Shown: positions 32,442 to 41,634 of the stretch, piece after piece | Layout: every line of letters starts with the position of its first letter | How positions within the stretch are numbered: position 1 is the stretch's first letter | Origin: an uncultured Eubacterium sp. | GTDB lineage: Bacteria; Bacillota; Clostridia; Lachnospirales; Lachnospiraceae | Direction of reading: 5' to 3' | NCBI GenBank assembly: GCA_910589595.1 | Contig: CAJUTM010000016.1 | Span: 3,416 to 67,415, forward strand | DNA length: 64,000 bases | Position numbers and translations under genes: made by a program | The notes under the pieces: generated by a model | Told to the model about the DNA's origin: nothing | Seen by the model: only the letters and a program-made list of their open reading frames with translations | Databases searched by the model: none

Positions 32442-33914
32442 TTAATACTTACCGAAATCATCATCGAAAGAAATGATACTTTCGCTCATTGTCGCAGCGC
32501 CACCGCCTGCCGAAGCGCTACTGCTTCCTCCGCTAAAGGACTGCGAGCCGTTACCAAGGTTATAAATAGCAAGCATTTCACGCATTCTCGCCGCCTGATT
32601 GGACAATTCTTCACTGGCTGCCGCACACTGCTCACTCGTTGCCGAATTCGTCTGAACTACCTGAGATACCTGTGTAATTGCCTGCTCAATCTGTGCAACA
32701 GCCGTTGCCTGATAGTTAGAAGACTCAGCAATACCATTAATAATCTTCTCACTTTCCTGTACAACACGTGAAATTTCTTCCATTGCTTTCGCTGTATCGT
32801 CAACAATTCTTGAACCTGAGCCCACTTTCTCAATCGAATCTTCAATCAATTCTGCTGTTTCTGCTGAAGCAGCGGCACTCTTGGCAGCAAGGCTTCTAAC
32901 TTCCTCTGCTACGACAGCAAAGCCTTTTCCTGCTTCTCCTGCTCTAGCAGCCTCAACAGCGGCATTCAAAGCAAGGATGTTTGTCTGGAATGCAATATCA
33001 TCAATTGTTTTAATAATCTTGGAAATACTCTCGGATGATTTGTTAATATCCTGCATGGCAGCCATTGTATCATGCATCTGCTTATTTCCCTGTTTTACAT
33101 CGTCGATTGCACGAACGACAAGGCCAGCCGCCTCGTTAGCCTGCTCTGCATTTCCTTTTGTCTTTTCTGCGATTTCATTAATGGAAGCAGTAATCTCCTG
33201 AATAGCGCTTGCCTGCTCTGTAGAACCCTGTGCCAATGCCTGACTGGCGCTCGCTACCTGAGATGAGCTGACGCTTACCTGAGAACCGGCGTCACTGACA
33301 TTGGACAGCGCATGCAAGTTGTCCTCTACCAATTTCTTTAACGCATTGCCCAGCATATCTTCATTGGATTTAGGATTAACCTGAACCGTCAGGTTTCCAC
33401 CTGCTACTTCTTCAGCAATCATAGCCTGTGTCTTAATATTTTCAATTACTTGTGTATATTCGTCAACGAGTTCTCCAAACTCATCATTCGCATATTTGAC
33501 TAACGTAATATCCGTATGTCCTAACGCTATTCGCTTCGCCGCATCTGACAACTGTCTCACAGACCTTGCAATCTGCTTGATTAAGGACAGCGCCAAAATA
33601 ATCGTAACTATAACAGATACTGCAACGATAGCCAGACTAACATAATTGGACAGGTTGGCTGTGCGATTGATGTCATCCATACCTTCCGTTTTGGAAACCT
33701 GAATTGCATCTGTCACCACTTTTGCTTTCTTTTCATCTGCACCAATCTCTTTCATTGTGTTCTGAATGCTTGTAAATTCTTCTTCCTGCATCTCGGATAC
33801 CGAATTTTTAATTCTGTTTACAGAAGTCATTCCTGCTATTGCATTTACACTTGTAAGAATTACCAGAATAACAAAGGTTATTATCATTTTTGTTTTCATC
33901 GTCAAGTTTTTCAT
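32442..33914 (-). CDS. Methyl-accepting chemotaxis protein with very short sensor region
   Basis: The 490-residue protein has TM1 at about residues 9-29 ('MIITFVILVILTSVNAIAG'), an extracytoplasmic part of only about 60 residues, TM2 at about 90-112, a HAMP domain, and the full signalling coiled coil with 'FQTNILALNAAVEAARAGEAGKGFAVVAEEVRSLA'. The outer part is much shorter than the four-helix or Cache domains of most receptors. It is the last gene of the che operon, 3 bases after cheW. Confidence 0.95.
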   Translation of the reverse strand: MKNLTMKTKMIITFVILVILTSVNAIAGMTSVNRIKNSVSEMQEEEFTSIQNTMKEIGADEKKAKVVTDAIQVSKTEGMDDINRTANLSNYVSLAIVAVSVIVTIILALSLIKQIARSVRQLSDAAKRIALGHTDITLVKYANDEFGELVDEYTQVIENIKTQAMIAEEVAGGNLTVQVNPKSNEDMLGNALKKLVEDNLHALSNVSDAGSQVSVSSSQVASASQALAQGSTEQASAIQEITASINEIAEKTKGNAEQANEAAGLVVRAIDDVKQGNKQMHDTMAAMQDINKSSESISKIIKTIDDIAFQTNILALNAAVEAARAGEAGKGFAVVAEEVRSLAAKSAAASAETAELIEDSIEKVGSGSRIVDDTAKAMEEISRVVQESEKIINGIAESSNYQATAVAQIEQAITQVSQVVQTNSATSEQCAAASEELSNQAARMREMLAIYNLGNGSQSFSGGSSSASAGGGAATMSESIISFDDDFGKY

Positions 33915-33917
33915 AAT

Positions 33918-34472
33918 TTATACCTCTCCTTCTTCGTCAATACCTATATCATTTACTTGTTCCACTACTGATAAATCTTCATCATTTAACAATTTATCAG
34001 GGTCTAGCAACAGTTTGACGGAATTTCCGACTTTACCGATGCCATAAACATACTTATTTTGCACTTTATCCGTATGTCCGATTTTCGGAGGCGGAAGAAT
34101 ATTTTCCTCTTTAATCTCAACCACCTCTGCGATTTTCTCCACAATCAGGCCTACTATTGTAGATTTCACATTAATGACAATAATACAAGTCCTGTCATTG
34201 TACTCAAATGCCTCCTGCTTGAATCTCAGGCGGACATCAATTACGGGAATTACTTTTCCACGCAGATTAATAAGTCCCTTAATATAATTTTCAGTTTCCG
34301 GAATCGCCGTGATTTCCTGAATCTGAATAATTTCGTTCACATACTGAATGCCCAGTCCGAAATACTCATTCCCTGATTTAAAGGTCATGTATTTCCCTTT
34401 TTCACTATTCGCATCATGTGAAATATCCTGAGTTTCTTCTGCATGTTTTTTCATTTCGCTCATTTCATCCAT
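33918..34472 (-). CDS. cheW: Chemotaxis coupling protein CheW
   Basis: The 184-residue protein has a polar N-terminal extension of about 25 residues and then a CheW domain ('YMTFKSGNEYFGLGIQYVNEIIQ', 'YIKGLINLRGKVIPVIDVRLRF'). It links receptors to CheA. The acidic C-terminal tail is short. It sits between cheA and the MCP gene in the operon. Confidence 0.95.
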   Translation of the reverse strand: MDEMSEMKKHAEETQDISHDANSEKGKYMTFKSGNEYFGLGIQYVNEIIQIQEITAIPETENYIKGLINLRGKVIPVIDVRLRFKQEAFEYNDRTCIIVINVKSTIVGLIVEKIAEVVEIKEENILPPPKIGHTDKVQNKYVYGIGKVGNSVKLLLDPDKLLNDEDLSVVEQVNDIGIDEEGEV

Positions 34473-34497
34473 ATGATTACCGTTCCTTTCTATAATC

Positions 34498-36663
34498 TTA
34501 TTCCATTAATCCGGCGGCATCCAGAATTAAAGCAATGCTTCCGTCACCAAGCTGTGTACAACCAGATAAGCCTTTGACTTTCTTGATGTAAGAAGGAATC
34601 GGTTTTACCACAATTTCCTGTTCACCAATCAGCTTGTCAACAAAAAGACAGACTCTCTGTTCTTCCACCTCCAGAATTAACATTATTCCGTCCTCCACGG
34701 ATTCCTGATACTGCTCTAAACCGTACCATCTGCCCAAGCGGAGTACCGGATAACATTCGCCTCGTATCATGATATACTCATCGCCATTTGGCTCATAAAT
34801 CATCATATCTTCCTTGACACGGACAAATTCCTTAATCACACCTGTTTCCAATACAAAAGAGGAATTTCCTGTTTCCATTACAATTCCATCGACAATCGCA
34901 AGTGTGAGCGGTATTTTGAGGCTCATAACACTGCCCAATCCCGGTGTGCTCTCAATATCGAGCATACCTCCAATGGATTGAAGATTTTGGACTACAACGT
35001 CCATACCAACTCCACGTCCGGAGTATTCCGTAACCTGTTCGTTCGTGGAAAAACCGGGAAGCGTAATAAACTGAAACACCTCTTTATCCGTATAAGATGA
35101 ATCTGCTTTACTGTCATCCAGCAACTGCTGTTTTCTCGCTTTCGCCAGTATTTTTTCGCGGTCAAGCCCGGCTCCATTATCCTCAACGCTAATCCAAACT
35201 TTACCGGCCTCTGTCTTGGCAGACAAAGTAATCTTCCCTTTCTCCGCTTTCCCACTGTCTACCCGTTCTTCATTTGTTTCAATTCCGTGGTCAACGGCAT
35301 TTCTTACCAAATGCATCAACGGATCCGAAATATGTTCTATTATATTTTTATCTACTTCCGTGTGTTCCCCTACCATTTCAAACTCAATATCCTTACCAAG
35401 TTTTCTGGAAACATCAAAGACGATACGGTTCATCTTTTGGAACGTATTTGTCAAAGGAACCATTCGCATCGACATGATAACATCTTGTAAATCTGTCGAT
35501 ATCTTTGACAACTGTGCAGCAGCCTTATTGAAGCGGTCCAAATTAAGTCCGGGTACTTTCAAATCAGGGTTCTGCAACACAACTGATTCGGAAATAACAA
35601 GCTCCCCTATTAAATCCATCAACTGGTCCATTTTCTTTACATTGACACTGATGAACGAAGCTTTCTCCACCTTTGCCCTGTCTTTCGCCAGTTTCTTTGG
35701 TCTGCCCGGCTCTTTTGATTTAATAACAAAATCACCCGGCGCTATCTTCTTCTTTTCCGGCGCTTTTGGCTCCTCGTCTTTCGTCTCTTGGGCAGCTTTT
35801 TCTTCCGCTTTGTTTTCAATGTCCTCTACGCTGGATTCCAAATCAATTACCATCGGCTCCTGCTCACCGAAATCAAAGCCCTGAAGGAACTCTTCTGCCT
35901 TACATTCATAGATATCTACCTTTTCAATATCATATCCGATGCCGATGAGTTCACGTATCTCTTCTTCCGTACACTGTGCCTGTAAGAGAATACGAAAACC
36001 ATCTTCCAAAATGGTCTGTGCGCTCGCCTCATCCGAAATAATGTCTTCCGGTGAGTACAACAAATCTTCCGCAATTTCTTTGAGGGCATACACCGTCTTA
36101 TAGGCATGGACATTTGACATCTCCGTTTCCGGATAAAAAGTTATGTAAATTTTGTAAAAGCGACTGGCGCTTGTCGCAACCGGCGCAATATAAAACTGCT
36201 TCGGTTCTTCATGCACATTCTCGGGTGGCGGGTCTTCCCCCTCCTGCGCCGCACCATTCTTAATTTCATTCAAAAATTTGTCCAAATCCGCTATAATAGC
36301 GCTGGCATCACCATCAACCGGGTCGCCATTGCGAATCTTTTCCATCTCATTTGAAATGAAGTCTTCCACCGCTAACACATGCTCCACCAAGTCAAGGTGA
36401 GGTACATTTTCGGGATGGGATTCTCTCAGATAATAAAAGACATCCTCTAGCTTATGAGACACAGCTGTTATATCATCAAACATCATGATTCCCGAAGAGC
36501 CTTTAATGGTATGCATGGTTCTGAATATTTCATTAATGCTGTCTTCATCAAAGCATTCTGCATCCTTCTGTTCCAAAACGGTTTCCTGAAGCTGTTCCAA
36601 CAACTGACCATTTTCAAACAGATACATGTCAAGCATGCCGTCTGTGTTAAATTCTTCAGACAT
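34498..36663 (-). CDS. cheA: Chemotaxis histidine kinase CheA
   Basis: The 721-residue kinase has the Hpt domain with phosphorylated His51 in 'TMHTIKGSSGIM', a P2-like region, a Lys/Glu-rich linker at about 285-330, the dimerisation domain, and a HATPase domain with 'HLVRNAVDHGIE' and 'VEDNGAGLDREKI'. The G-box 'GRGVGMDVV' and a C-terminal CheW-like domain follow. All parts are intact. It phosphorylates CheY (36,764-37,159) and CheB in response to the receptors. Confidence 0.97.
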   Translation of the reverse strand: MSEEFNTDGMLDMYLFENGQLLEQLQETVLEQKDAECFDEDSINEIFRTMHTIKGSSGIMMFDDITAVSHKLEDVFYYLRESHPENVPHLDLVEHVLAVEDFISNEMEKIRNGDPVDGDASAIIADLDKFLNEIKNGAAQEGEDPPPENVHEEPKQFYIAPVATSASRFYKIYITFYPETEMSNVHAYKTVYALKEIAEDLLYSPEDIISDEASAQTILEDGFRILLQAQCTEEEIRELIGIGYDIEKVDIYECKAEEFLQGFDFGEQEPMVIDLESSVEDIENKAEEKAAQETKDEEPKAPEKKKIAPGDFVIKSKEPGRPKKLAKDRAKVEKASFISVNVKKMDQLMDLIGELVISESVVLQNPDLKVPGLNLDRFNKAAAQLSKISTDLQDVIMSMRMVPLTNTFQKMNRIVFDVSRKLGKDIEFEMVGEHTEVDKNIIEHISDPLMHLVRNAVDHGIETNEERVDSGKAEKGKITLSAKTEAGKVWISVEDNGAGLDREKILAKARKQQLLDDSKADSSYTDKEVFQFITLPGFSTNEQVTEYSGRGVGMDVVVQNLQSIGGMLDIESTPGLGSVMSLKIPLTLAIVDGIVMETGNSSFVLETGVIKEFVRVKEDMMIYEPNGDEYIMIRGECYPVLRLGRWYGLEQYQESVEDGIMLILEVEEQRVCLFVDKLIGEQEIVVKPIPSYIKKVKGLSGCTQLGDGSIALILDAAGLME

Positions 36664-36763
36664 ATTCTTCTCCTTTCCTGCATATTCTATGTTCTTCCGT
36701 CAGGCTATAATATAATCCATCATAGCCGCCTGCGCCCCTCGCAAGAGAACTTGCTCGGTTCAC

Positions 36764-37159
36764 TTAAGGTATCAGGTCTAGTTTTTTTAATGCCTGCTCA
36801 AACTTATCCTGATCGATAGGCTTTCCTGAATAAATGGTACAGCCCAATTCAAATGCCATATTGACATTTTTCTCATCGTTTAAAGCGGTCGTCATAATAA
36901 CCTTGACTGCTTTATCCTCTGGAATATTTCTCTCCTTTTCCAGATTACGAATACCCATAAGTGACTGGTATCCATCCATGACCGGCATCATAATATCAAG
37001 ACATACCAAATCATAGGGTTCCCCATCTTCCAAAGCCATCATAAATGCGTCGACTGCTTCCATTCCGTCTACAGTTACATCGCATTCACCATACTTTGAC
37101 AGGAAACTTACCATAAACTTCCTTGTTACAAAATCGTCTTCTGCCAATAGAATCCTCAT
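36764..37159 (-). CDS. CheY-like response regulator
   Basis: The 131-residue single REC domain has the acidic pair in 'LLAEDDFVTRKFM', the phosphoacceptor Asp in 'LVCLDIMMPVMDG', Thr in 'KVIMTTAL' and Lys in 'YSGKPID'. It has no output domain. It is a likely CheA target. The gene lies between cheB and cheA, about 100 bases from cheA. Whether it binds flagellar motors is unknown, as no flagellar gene is in the window. Confidence 0.92.
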   Translation of the reverse strand: MRILLAEDDFVTRKFMVSFLSKYGECDVTVDGMEAVDAFMMALEDGEPYDLVCLDIMMPVMDGYQSLMGIRNLEKERNIPEDKAVKVIMTTALNDEKNVNMAFELGCTIYSGKPIDQDKFEQALKKLDLIP

Positions 37160-37171
37160 GCTCTCTCTCCT

Positions 37172-38200
37172 TTACATTTTATTCAATAATGCGTATGTTC
37201 TTCTTGCGATATCCGTTAATTTTTCCTGATGCTGCACGGCTCCCAAATCATAAGCGACTTGCGGCATTCCATATACTACGCAAGTAGATTCGTCCTGCCC
37301 AATCGTCTTGGCGCCTGCCTGTCTCATCGCCAGCAGACCTCTGGCGCCGTCGCCGCCCATTCCTGTCAAAATAATTCCCACAGCATGGGAACCAGCCGTT
37401 TTCGCTACAGATTCAAACAACACATCTACAGAAGGACAATGTCCGTTTACTCTCTCCCCCCTCTTGCATTCTACCTGATATACACCGTTGACCTTAACCA
37501 ACCTCATATGTTCATCGCCTCCCGGCGCAATCAGCATGTGTCCCGGCAGCACTCTGTCTCCCGTTCTCGCTTCCTTTACCTGAATACGACATTGGTCGTT
37601 CAGTCTCTTGGCATACATTTCCGTGAATTTCGGCGGCATATGCTGTACTACGACAATTCCCGGAATATCCGTCCCAAAATCTTTCACGACAGAAAAAATT
37701 GCCTCTGTACCGCCTGTGGAAGCCCCAATCGCTACAACAAGATTATTTCCCGCAACAGAAAGAGTTTGCTGCTCCTGTGGCATAATCGCCTTTTTAATAT
37801 TACTAATTTTTGCAGTAGAAGCTATTTTAATTTTCACTAACAAATCATTTTTAATAAAACTTTCTAACTGGTCTCTACTTGACACTGCAGGTTTCGCCAC
37901 AAAATCTACCGCCCCCGCATTCAATGCGTCAAAAACTTTATCACTCAAAGAGCTGATAACCACAACCGGAAGCGGGTACTGCGGCATTAATTTCCGCAAA
38001 AACTCTATCCCGTTCATTCTCGGTAACTCTACGTCAAGCGTCATTACATCCGGTTTGTGACGCACAATGGCGTCCCTAGCCTCGTAAGGGTCTCTCGCCG
38101 TTCCCACAATCTGTATTGCCGGATCCTTGCTCAAATTTTGAACAAGTAACTCTCTAAATACAATTGAATCTTCTACAACTAACACTCGTATTGGCCGCAT
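37172..38200 (-). CDS. cheB: Chemotaxis methylesterase CheB
   Basis: The 342-residue protein has an N-terminal REC domain (Asp in 'VMTLDVELPRMNGIEF') and a C-terminal methylesterase domain with Ser in 'VAIGASTGGTEAI', His in 'VVQHMPPKFTEMYAKRL' and Asp in 'GMGGDGARGL'. It removes methyl groups from, and deamidates, receptors. It starts 18 bases after cheR and ends 12 before cheY. Confidence 0.97.
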   Translation of the reverse strand: MRPIRVLVVEDSIVFRELLVQNLSKDPAIQIVGTARDPYEARDAIVRHKPDVMTLDVELPRMNGIEFLRKLMPQYPLPVVVISSLSDKVFDALNAGAVDFVAKPAVSSRDQLESFIKNDLLVKIKIASTAKISNIKKAIMPQEQQTLSVAGNNLVVAIGASTGGTEAIFSVVKDFGTDIPGIVVVQHMPPKFTEMYAKRLNDQCRIQVKEARTGDRVLPGHMLIAPGGDEHMRLVKVNGVYQVECKRGERVNGHCPSVDVLFESVAKTAGSHAVGIILTGMGGDGARGLLAMRQAGAKTIGQDESTCVVYGMPQVAYDLGAVQHQEKLTDIARRTYALLNKM

Positions 38201-38218
38201 AATTTATACATTCCTTCC

Positions 38219-39025
38219 TTACTTTCTGAATATTGATGGCTGAATTATCTGAAACGGAGTAGAACTTCTATCCAAAGTCTCTGTTGTTCCGATAAACAAA
38301 TAACCTCCCGGTTCTAAAGCATCATAAACTCTCTGAACTAAGTCCTTTTTTGTTCTATCATCAAAATATATCATAACATTCCGCAAAAAGATAGTATGCA
38401 TTTTCTTTTTAAACGGAAATGGGTCCATCAAATTTAATTGGCGGAAAAGAACTTCATTTTTTAATTCCGGCTTAACATGATACTGTGTTCCACCGGCTGC
38501 GGCTTTGAAAAAGTGTCTTTTCCACTGCTCCGGAAGACTTTCTAATTGGTTGGCGCCATATATTCCCGCAGACGCCTGCTGAAGCGCTTTCGTTGAAATA
38601 TCTGTTGCCAAAACTTTCGTATCCCACTGATTTCTCTCCAAACCGAAAAAGTCTGCTAAAACCATGGCAATCATATAAGGTTCTTCTCCTGTCGAAGCGG
38701 CGCCGCACCATATCCGTAAATCCTTTCGTGCGCTTTCTCTCTTCTTGAGCTCGGGAAGCACTACTCCTTTAAAATAGTCAAAATGCTCAAATTCCCGCAT
38801 AAAATATGTATGATTCGTCGTCAGGAAATTGACGAGCATTTTTTCTTGATTACCGGTCTGGTCCTGCTCCACAATATCCATAAAAGCATTGAAGTTCGTA
38901 TATCCCTGCTTTTTTATATAATTCTCCAAACGGCCGTTTACAATTGTTTTTTTCTGGCTCAAATCAATTCCATATTTTTGTTTCATGAAAACTGAAATTC
39001 TTCTAAATTCTTCGTCTGTTATCAA
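38219..39025 (-). CDS. cheR: Chemotaxis methyltransferase CheR
   Basis: The 268-residue protein has the all-helical CheR N-domain and the SAM-binding C-domain with 'LRIWCGAASTGEEPYMIAMVL', 'ATDISTKALQQA' and 'IFLRNVMIYFD'. It methylates receptor glutamates. The start is TTG at 39,025, 9 bases after GGAGG. Both receptors in the window could be substrates. Confidence 0.96.
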   Translation of the reverse strand: MITDEEFRRISVFMKQKYGIDLSQKKTIVNGRLENYIKKQGYTNFNAFMDIVEQDQTGNQEKMLVNFLTTNHTYFMREFEHFDYFKGVVLPELKKRESARKDLRIWCGAASTGEEPYMIAMVLADFFGLERNQWDTKVLATDISTKALQQASAGIYGANQLESLPEQWKRHFFKAAAGGTQYHVKPELKNEVLFRQLNLMDPFPFKKKMHTIFLRNVMIYFDDRTKKDLVQRVYDALEPGGYLFIGTTETLDRSSTPFQIIQPSIFRK

Positions 39026-39058
39026 AGTTCCATTCCTCCGTCAAATGATTTTCTTTTT

Positions 39059-40120
39059 TTAACAAAATTGACGTGATATTTTACAGCATATCTCAAAAAT
39101 CTCGGGATTAAACTTTACTCCGGCTTCCTCTTTCATAATGGCGAGCGCTTCCTCACTGCCATGCTGCTCCCGCTCTGTCAGTATACAGTATCTGCTCATT
39201 AATGAGACAATCTGTGCCGCAAGCGGTATTTCATTGTGTTTCAGTCCCTCCGGATAGCCGCTGCCATCCCAATTTTCATGGTGGTAATGGGCAATATCCA
39301 TCGTTATATTAATAAAATCATTATAGTCATCACTGCCGCGGAGGTCGCTCACCAGCTTGGCACCCAACTTCGTGTGCCCTTTCCTGATTTCCAGTTCTTC
39401 CGGTGTCAACTCCGTCTGCTTACGCAAAATTTCCGTCGAAATGCCTATATTCCCGATGTCGCAAAGAGATGCCGCTAATTCTATCGCATCAATATAAGTG
39501 TCTGAGATTTCCCGTTCAAACAAAGGGGACAACTGCATTCCCTGTGCCAAAGTCCTGCTGTTTTTACTCAACCGCTTCATATATTCTTTCTCATAGAGAG
39601 CATTCTGCGTCGCTATATCAGCAAGAGCATACAAAATATTTTTCTTTTCCATTTCCATCTGCTTTAACTGTTCGCTGATAGAAACCTGAAGATGCCGGTT
39701 CATTTCCATTAGCTCACGAGTCATATCGTAAAGCCGGAGATGAACGCCTACTCTTGCCTCTACTTCCTCAGCAATAAACGGTTTCGTAATATAATCGGCT
39801 CCCCCGTGGGAAAAACCCTCCACTACATCCTGAACAGCGTCATGTGCTGAAATAAAAATAACCGGAATTTCTCTTGTATCCTCATCCTCCTTTAATATTC
39901 TGCATAATTCATATCCACTCATGCCCGGCATGGAAATGTCGAGCAATATTAACTTTGGCAGCTGGTCTTTGATGATTTCCAATGCCTGTTCTCCGCTCTC
40001 GGCCAAAACCGGATTCTGATTCATACTGCGGATAATCTCTTCCAAAATGGCTCTATTTATCTCTACATCATCTACAATCAGGATAGCTTCCATTCCCGTA
40101 CCGCTGTCACTGTAACTCAT
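39059..40120 (-). CDS. Response regulator with degenerate HD-GYP domain
   Basis: The 353-residue protein has a REC domain (phosphoacceptor Asp61 in 'LILLDISMPGMSG') and a C-terminal HD-GYP-like domain. The GYP part is normal ('HHENWDGSGYP', 280-290), but the HD pair reads Cys220-Asp221, the earlier HxxR motif has Tyr for His, and the 'DVYDAL' motif is replaced by 'SRYCIL'. Several metal ligands are thus missing, so cyclic-di-GMP hydrolysis is unlikely. It may act as a binding or scaffold protein. It overlaps the kinase gene by 4 bases. Confidence 0.85.
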   Translation of the reverse strand: MSYSDSGTGMEAILIVDDVEINRAILEEIIRSMNQNPVLAESGEQALEIIKDQLPKLILLDISMPGMSGYELCRILKEDEDTREIPVIFISAHDAVQDVVEGFSHGGADYITKPFIAEEVEARVGVHLRLYDMTRELMEMNRHLQVSISEQLKQMEMEKKNILYALADIATQNALYEKEYMKRLSKNSRTLAQGMQLSPLFEREISDTYIDAIELAASLCDIGNIGISTEILRKQTELTPEELEIRKGHTKLGAKLVSDLRGSDDYNDFINITMDIAHYHHENWDGSGYPEGLKHNEIPLAAQIVSLMSRYCILTEREQHGSEEALAIMKEEAGVKFNPEIFEICCKISRQFC

Positions 40121-41550
40121 TCATGCACCTCCTTTGATTGCAGAAAATCTTCTAGTTTTTTATATTCATTAATAATTCTATCATAATTTTCTTTTTGAAC
40201 CGCCATCTTTAACCGCAAAACCATGCGGCCCACATCCGGAGGCGCGCCCTCGGTGAGCTGCCGGATTGTATCCATAAACATCTCGGCCTTTTCCCAGTTT
40301 CCCATCTCCACACAGAGAACGAGCTTGCCCAGATTACGCAATACCGCTTCCCGATTTTCCGTTCCGCCATATTGGCTCCCCTCTTTGTTCCTGCGCAGAT
40401 TTTCTCTTGCCGACATCAGAACAGACGCTTTCGTAAACGAAGATAATTGCTCGTCACCAGTCTCTTCCGTGCCGACCCATGCAGAAAAGGAAAATGCGCT
40501 TCCGTGACCTTTCTCACTTTCCACGCCGATTCTGCCGCCCATCAGTTCTACTAACTGTTTGCAGATATTTAATCCTAAGCCGGTACCTCCATACTTTCTC
40601 GATATCGAAGCATCGACCTGTGAGAAACTTTGAAATAATTTATCTTTATCGGCTTTATCAATACCAATTCCGGAATCAATCACGAGGAAAAACAACTCTA
40701 CCTTGTCGTTCACCTGTGCCGTCTTTAATACTTCCAACGTAACTTTCCCGACTGCTGTGAATTTCAGTGCGTTGGATAATAAATTGTTTAACACCTGTTT
40801 TATCCGCAGCTCGTCGCCGATAACGTATTCCGGCACCTGCGGCGATACGGTCATAAAAAACTCCAGACCTTTTTCGGTAATCTTCCCCATATGGTTAGCT
40901 TTCACATAATCGAGCATATCCCGAAAATTAAATTTTCGCTGCTCCAGAGAAAATTTACCGGCTTCCAACTTGGAAAAATCGAGTATATTATTTATAATCT
41001 TGTGCATATCTTCGCAGCACTGCTCAATCATATGCATCGGTCTTAACTTCTGTTTATCCGTCTCTATATCGAGCAGTTCCCGAATATTACCGAGCACACC
41101 GTTTACCGGAGTCCGCAGCTCATGTGTCACATTGGCAACAAACTCGGATTTTACTTTTAATGCCTGTCTGGCATCTTCCCTGCCCTTTGTAACCTCACGG
41201 CTTAACTGCTCCCTCTCCAACATATCGTTGGCCATACATATGTACTTTCCCGGATTCGTATCGCTTTGTATCATCTTGGCTTCCACTGGAAAACAAGTGC
41301 GGTTCTTACGGTATGCCACAAGATTTTGCAGCTCACAGCCAAAAGAAACATCCTCTTCAATACTTTCTGATGATGATTTTATATCGTTGGGAAACACATC
41401 CCGAATACTGACGCCGCAAAGGTCTTCTTCATATCCCAATTCTTTGACGGCGGCGTCATTGCCATACAGAATATTACCTGTATCGTCAAAAACAAGTACC
41501 ATTTCCAGAGCATCTTTTACCGGAAATATATCGGCCCCGGCCCATTCCAT
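40117..41550 (-). CDS. PAS-domain sensor histidine kinase, soluble
   Basis: The 477-residue protein has an N-terminal PAS domain (about 10-110), HisKA with the phosphorylated His in 'FVANVTHELRTPVNG', and HATPase_c with 'NLLSNALKFT', 'DSGIGIDKADKDKLFQSF' and 'GGTGLGLNICKQLVE'. A helical C-terminal region of about 110 residues has no recognised motif and lacks an Hpt His. No membrane segment is present. It probably phosphorylates the two adjacent REC-HD-GYP proteins; it is coupled to one and 84 bases from the other. Confidence 0.92.
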   Translation of the reverse strand: MEWAGADIFPVKDALEMVLVFDDTGNILYGNDAAVKELGYEEDLCGVSIRDVFPNDIKSSSESIEEDVSFGCELQNLVAYRKNRTCFPVEAKMIQSDTNPGKYICMANDMLEREQLSREVTKGREDARQALKVKSEFVANVTHELRTPVNGVLGNIRELLDIETDKQKLRPMHMIEQCCEDMHKIINNILDFSKLEAGKFSLEQRKFNFRDMLDYVKANHMGKITEKGLEFFMTVSPQVPEYVIGDELRIKQVLNNLLSNALKFTAVGKVTLEVLKTAQVNDKVELFFLVIDSGIGIDKADKDKLFQSFSQVDASISRKYGGTGLGLNICKQLVELMGGRIGVESEKGHGSAFSFSAWVGTEETGDEQLSSFTKASVLMSARENLRRNKEGSQYGGTENREAVLRNLGKLVLCVEMGNWEKAEMFMDTIRQLTEGAPPDVGRMVLRLKMAVQKENYDRIINEYKKLEDFLQSKEVHE

Positions 41551-41634
41551 ATCTTATCCACCTCCAGTAAAACTGAAAGAAAGGCAGCAAAAAAGCTTGT
41601 CATTTTTTTACTGCCTGTTGTCCTCTGACTAACA

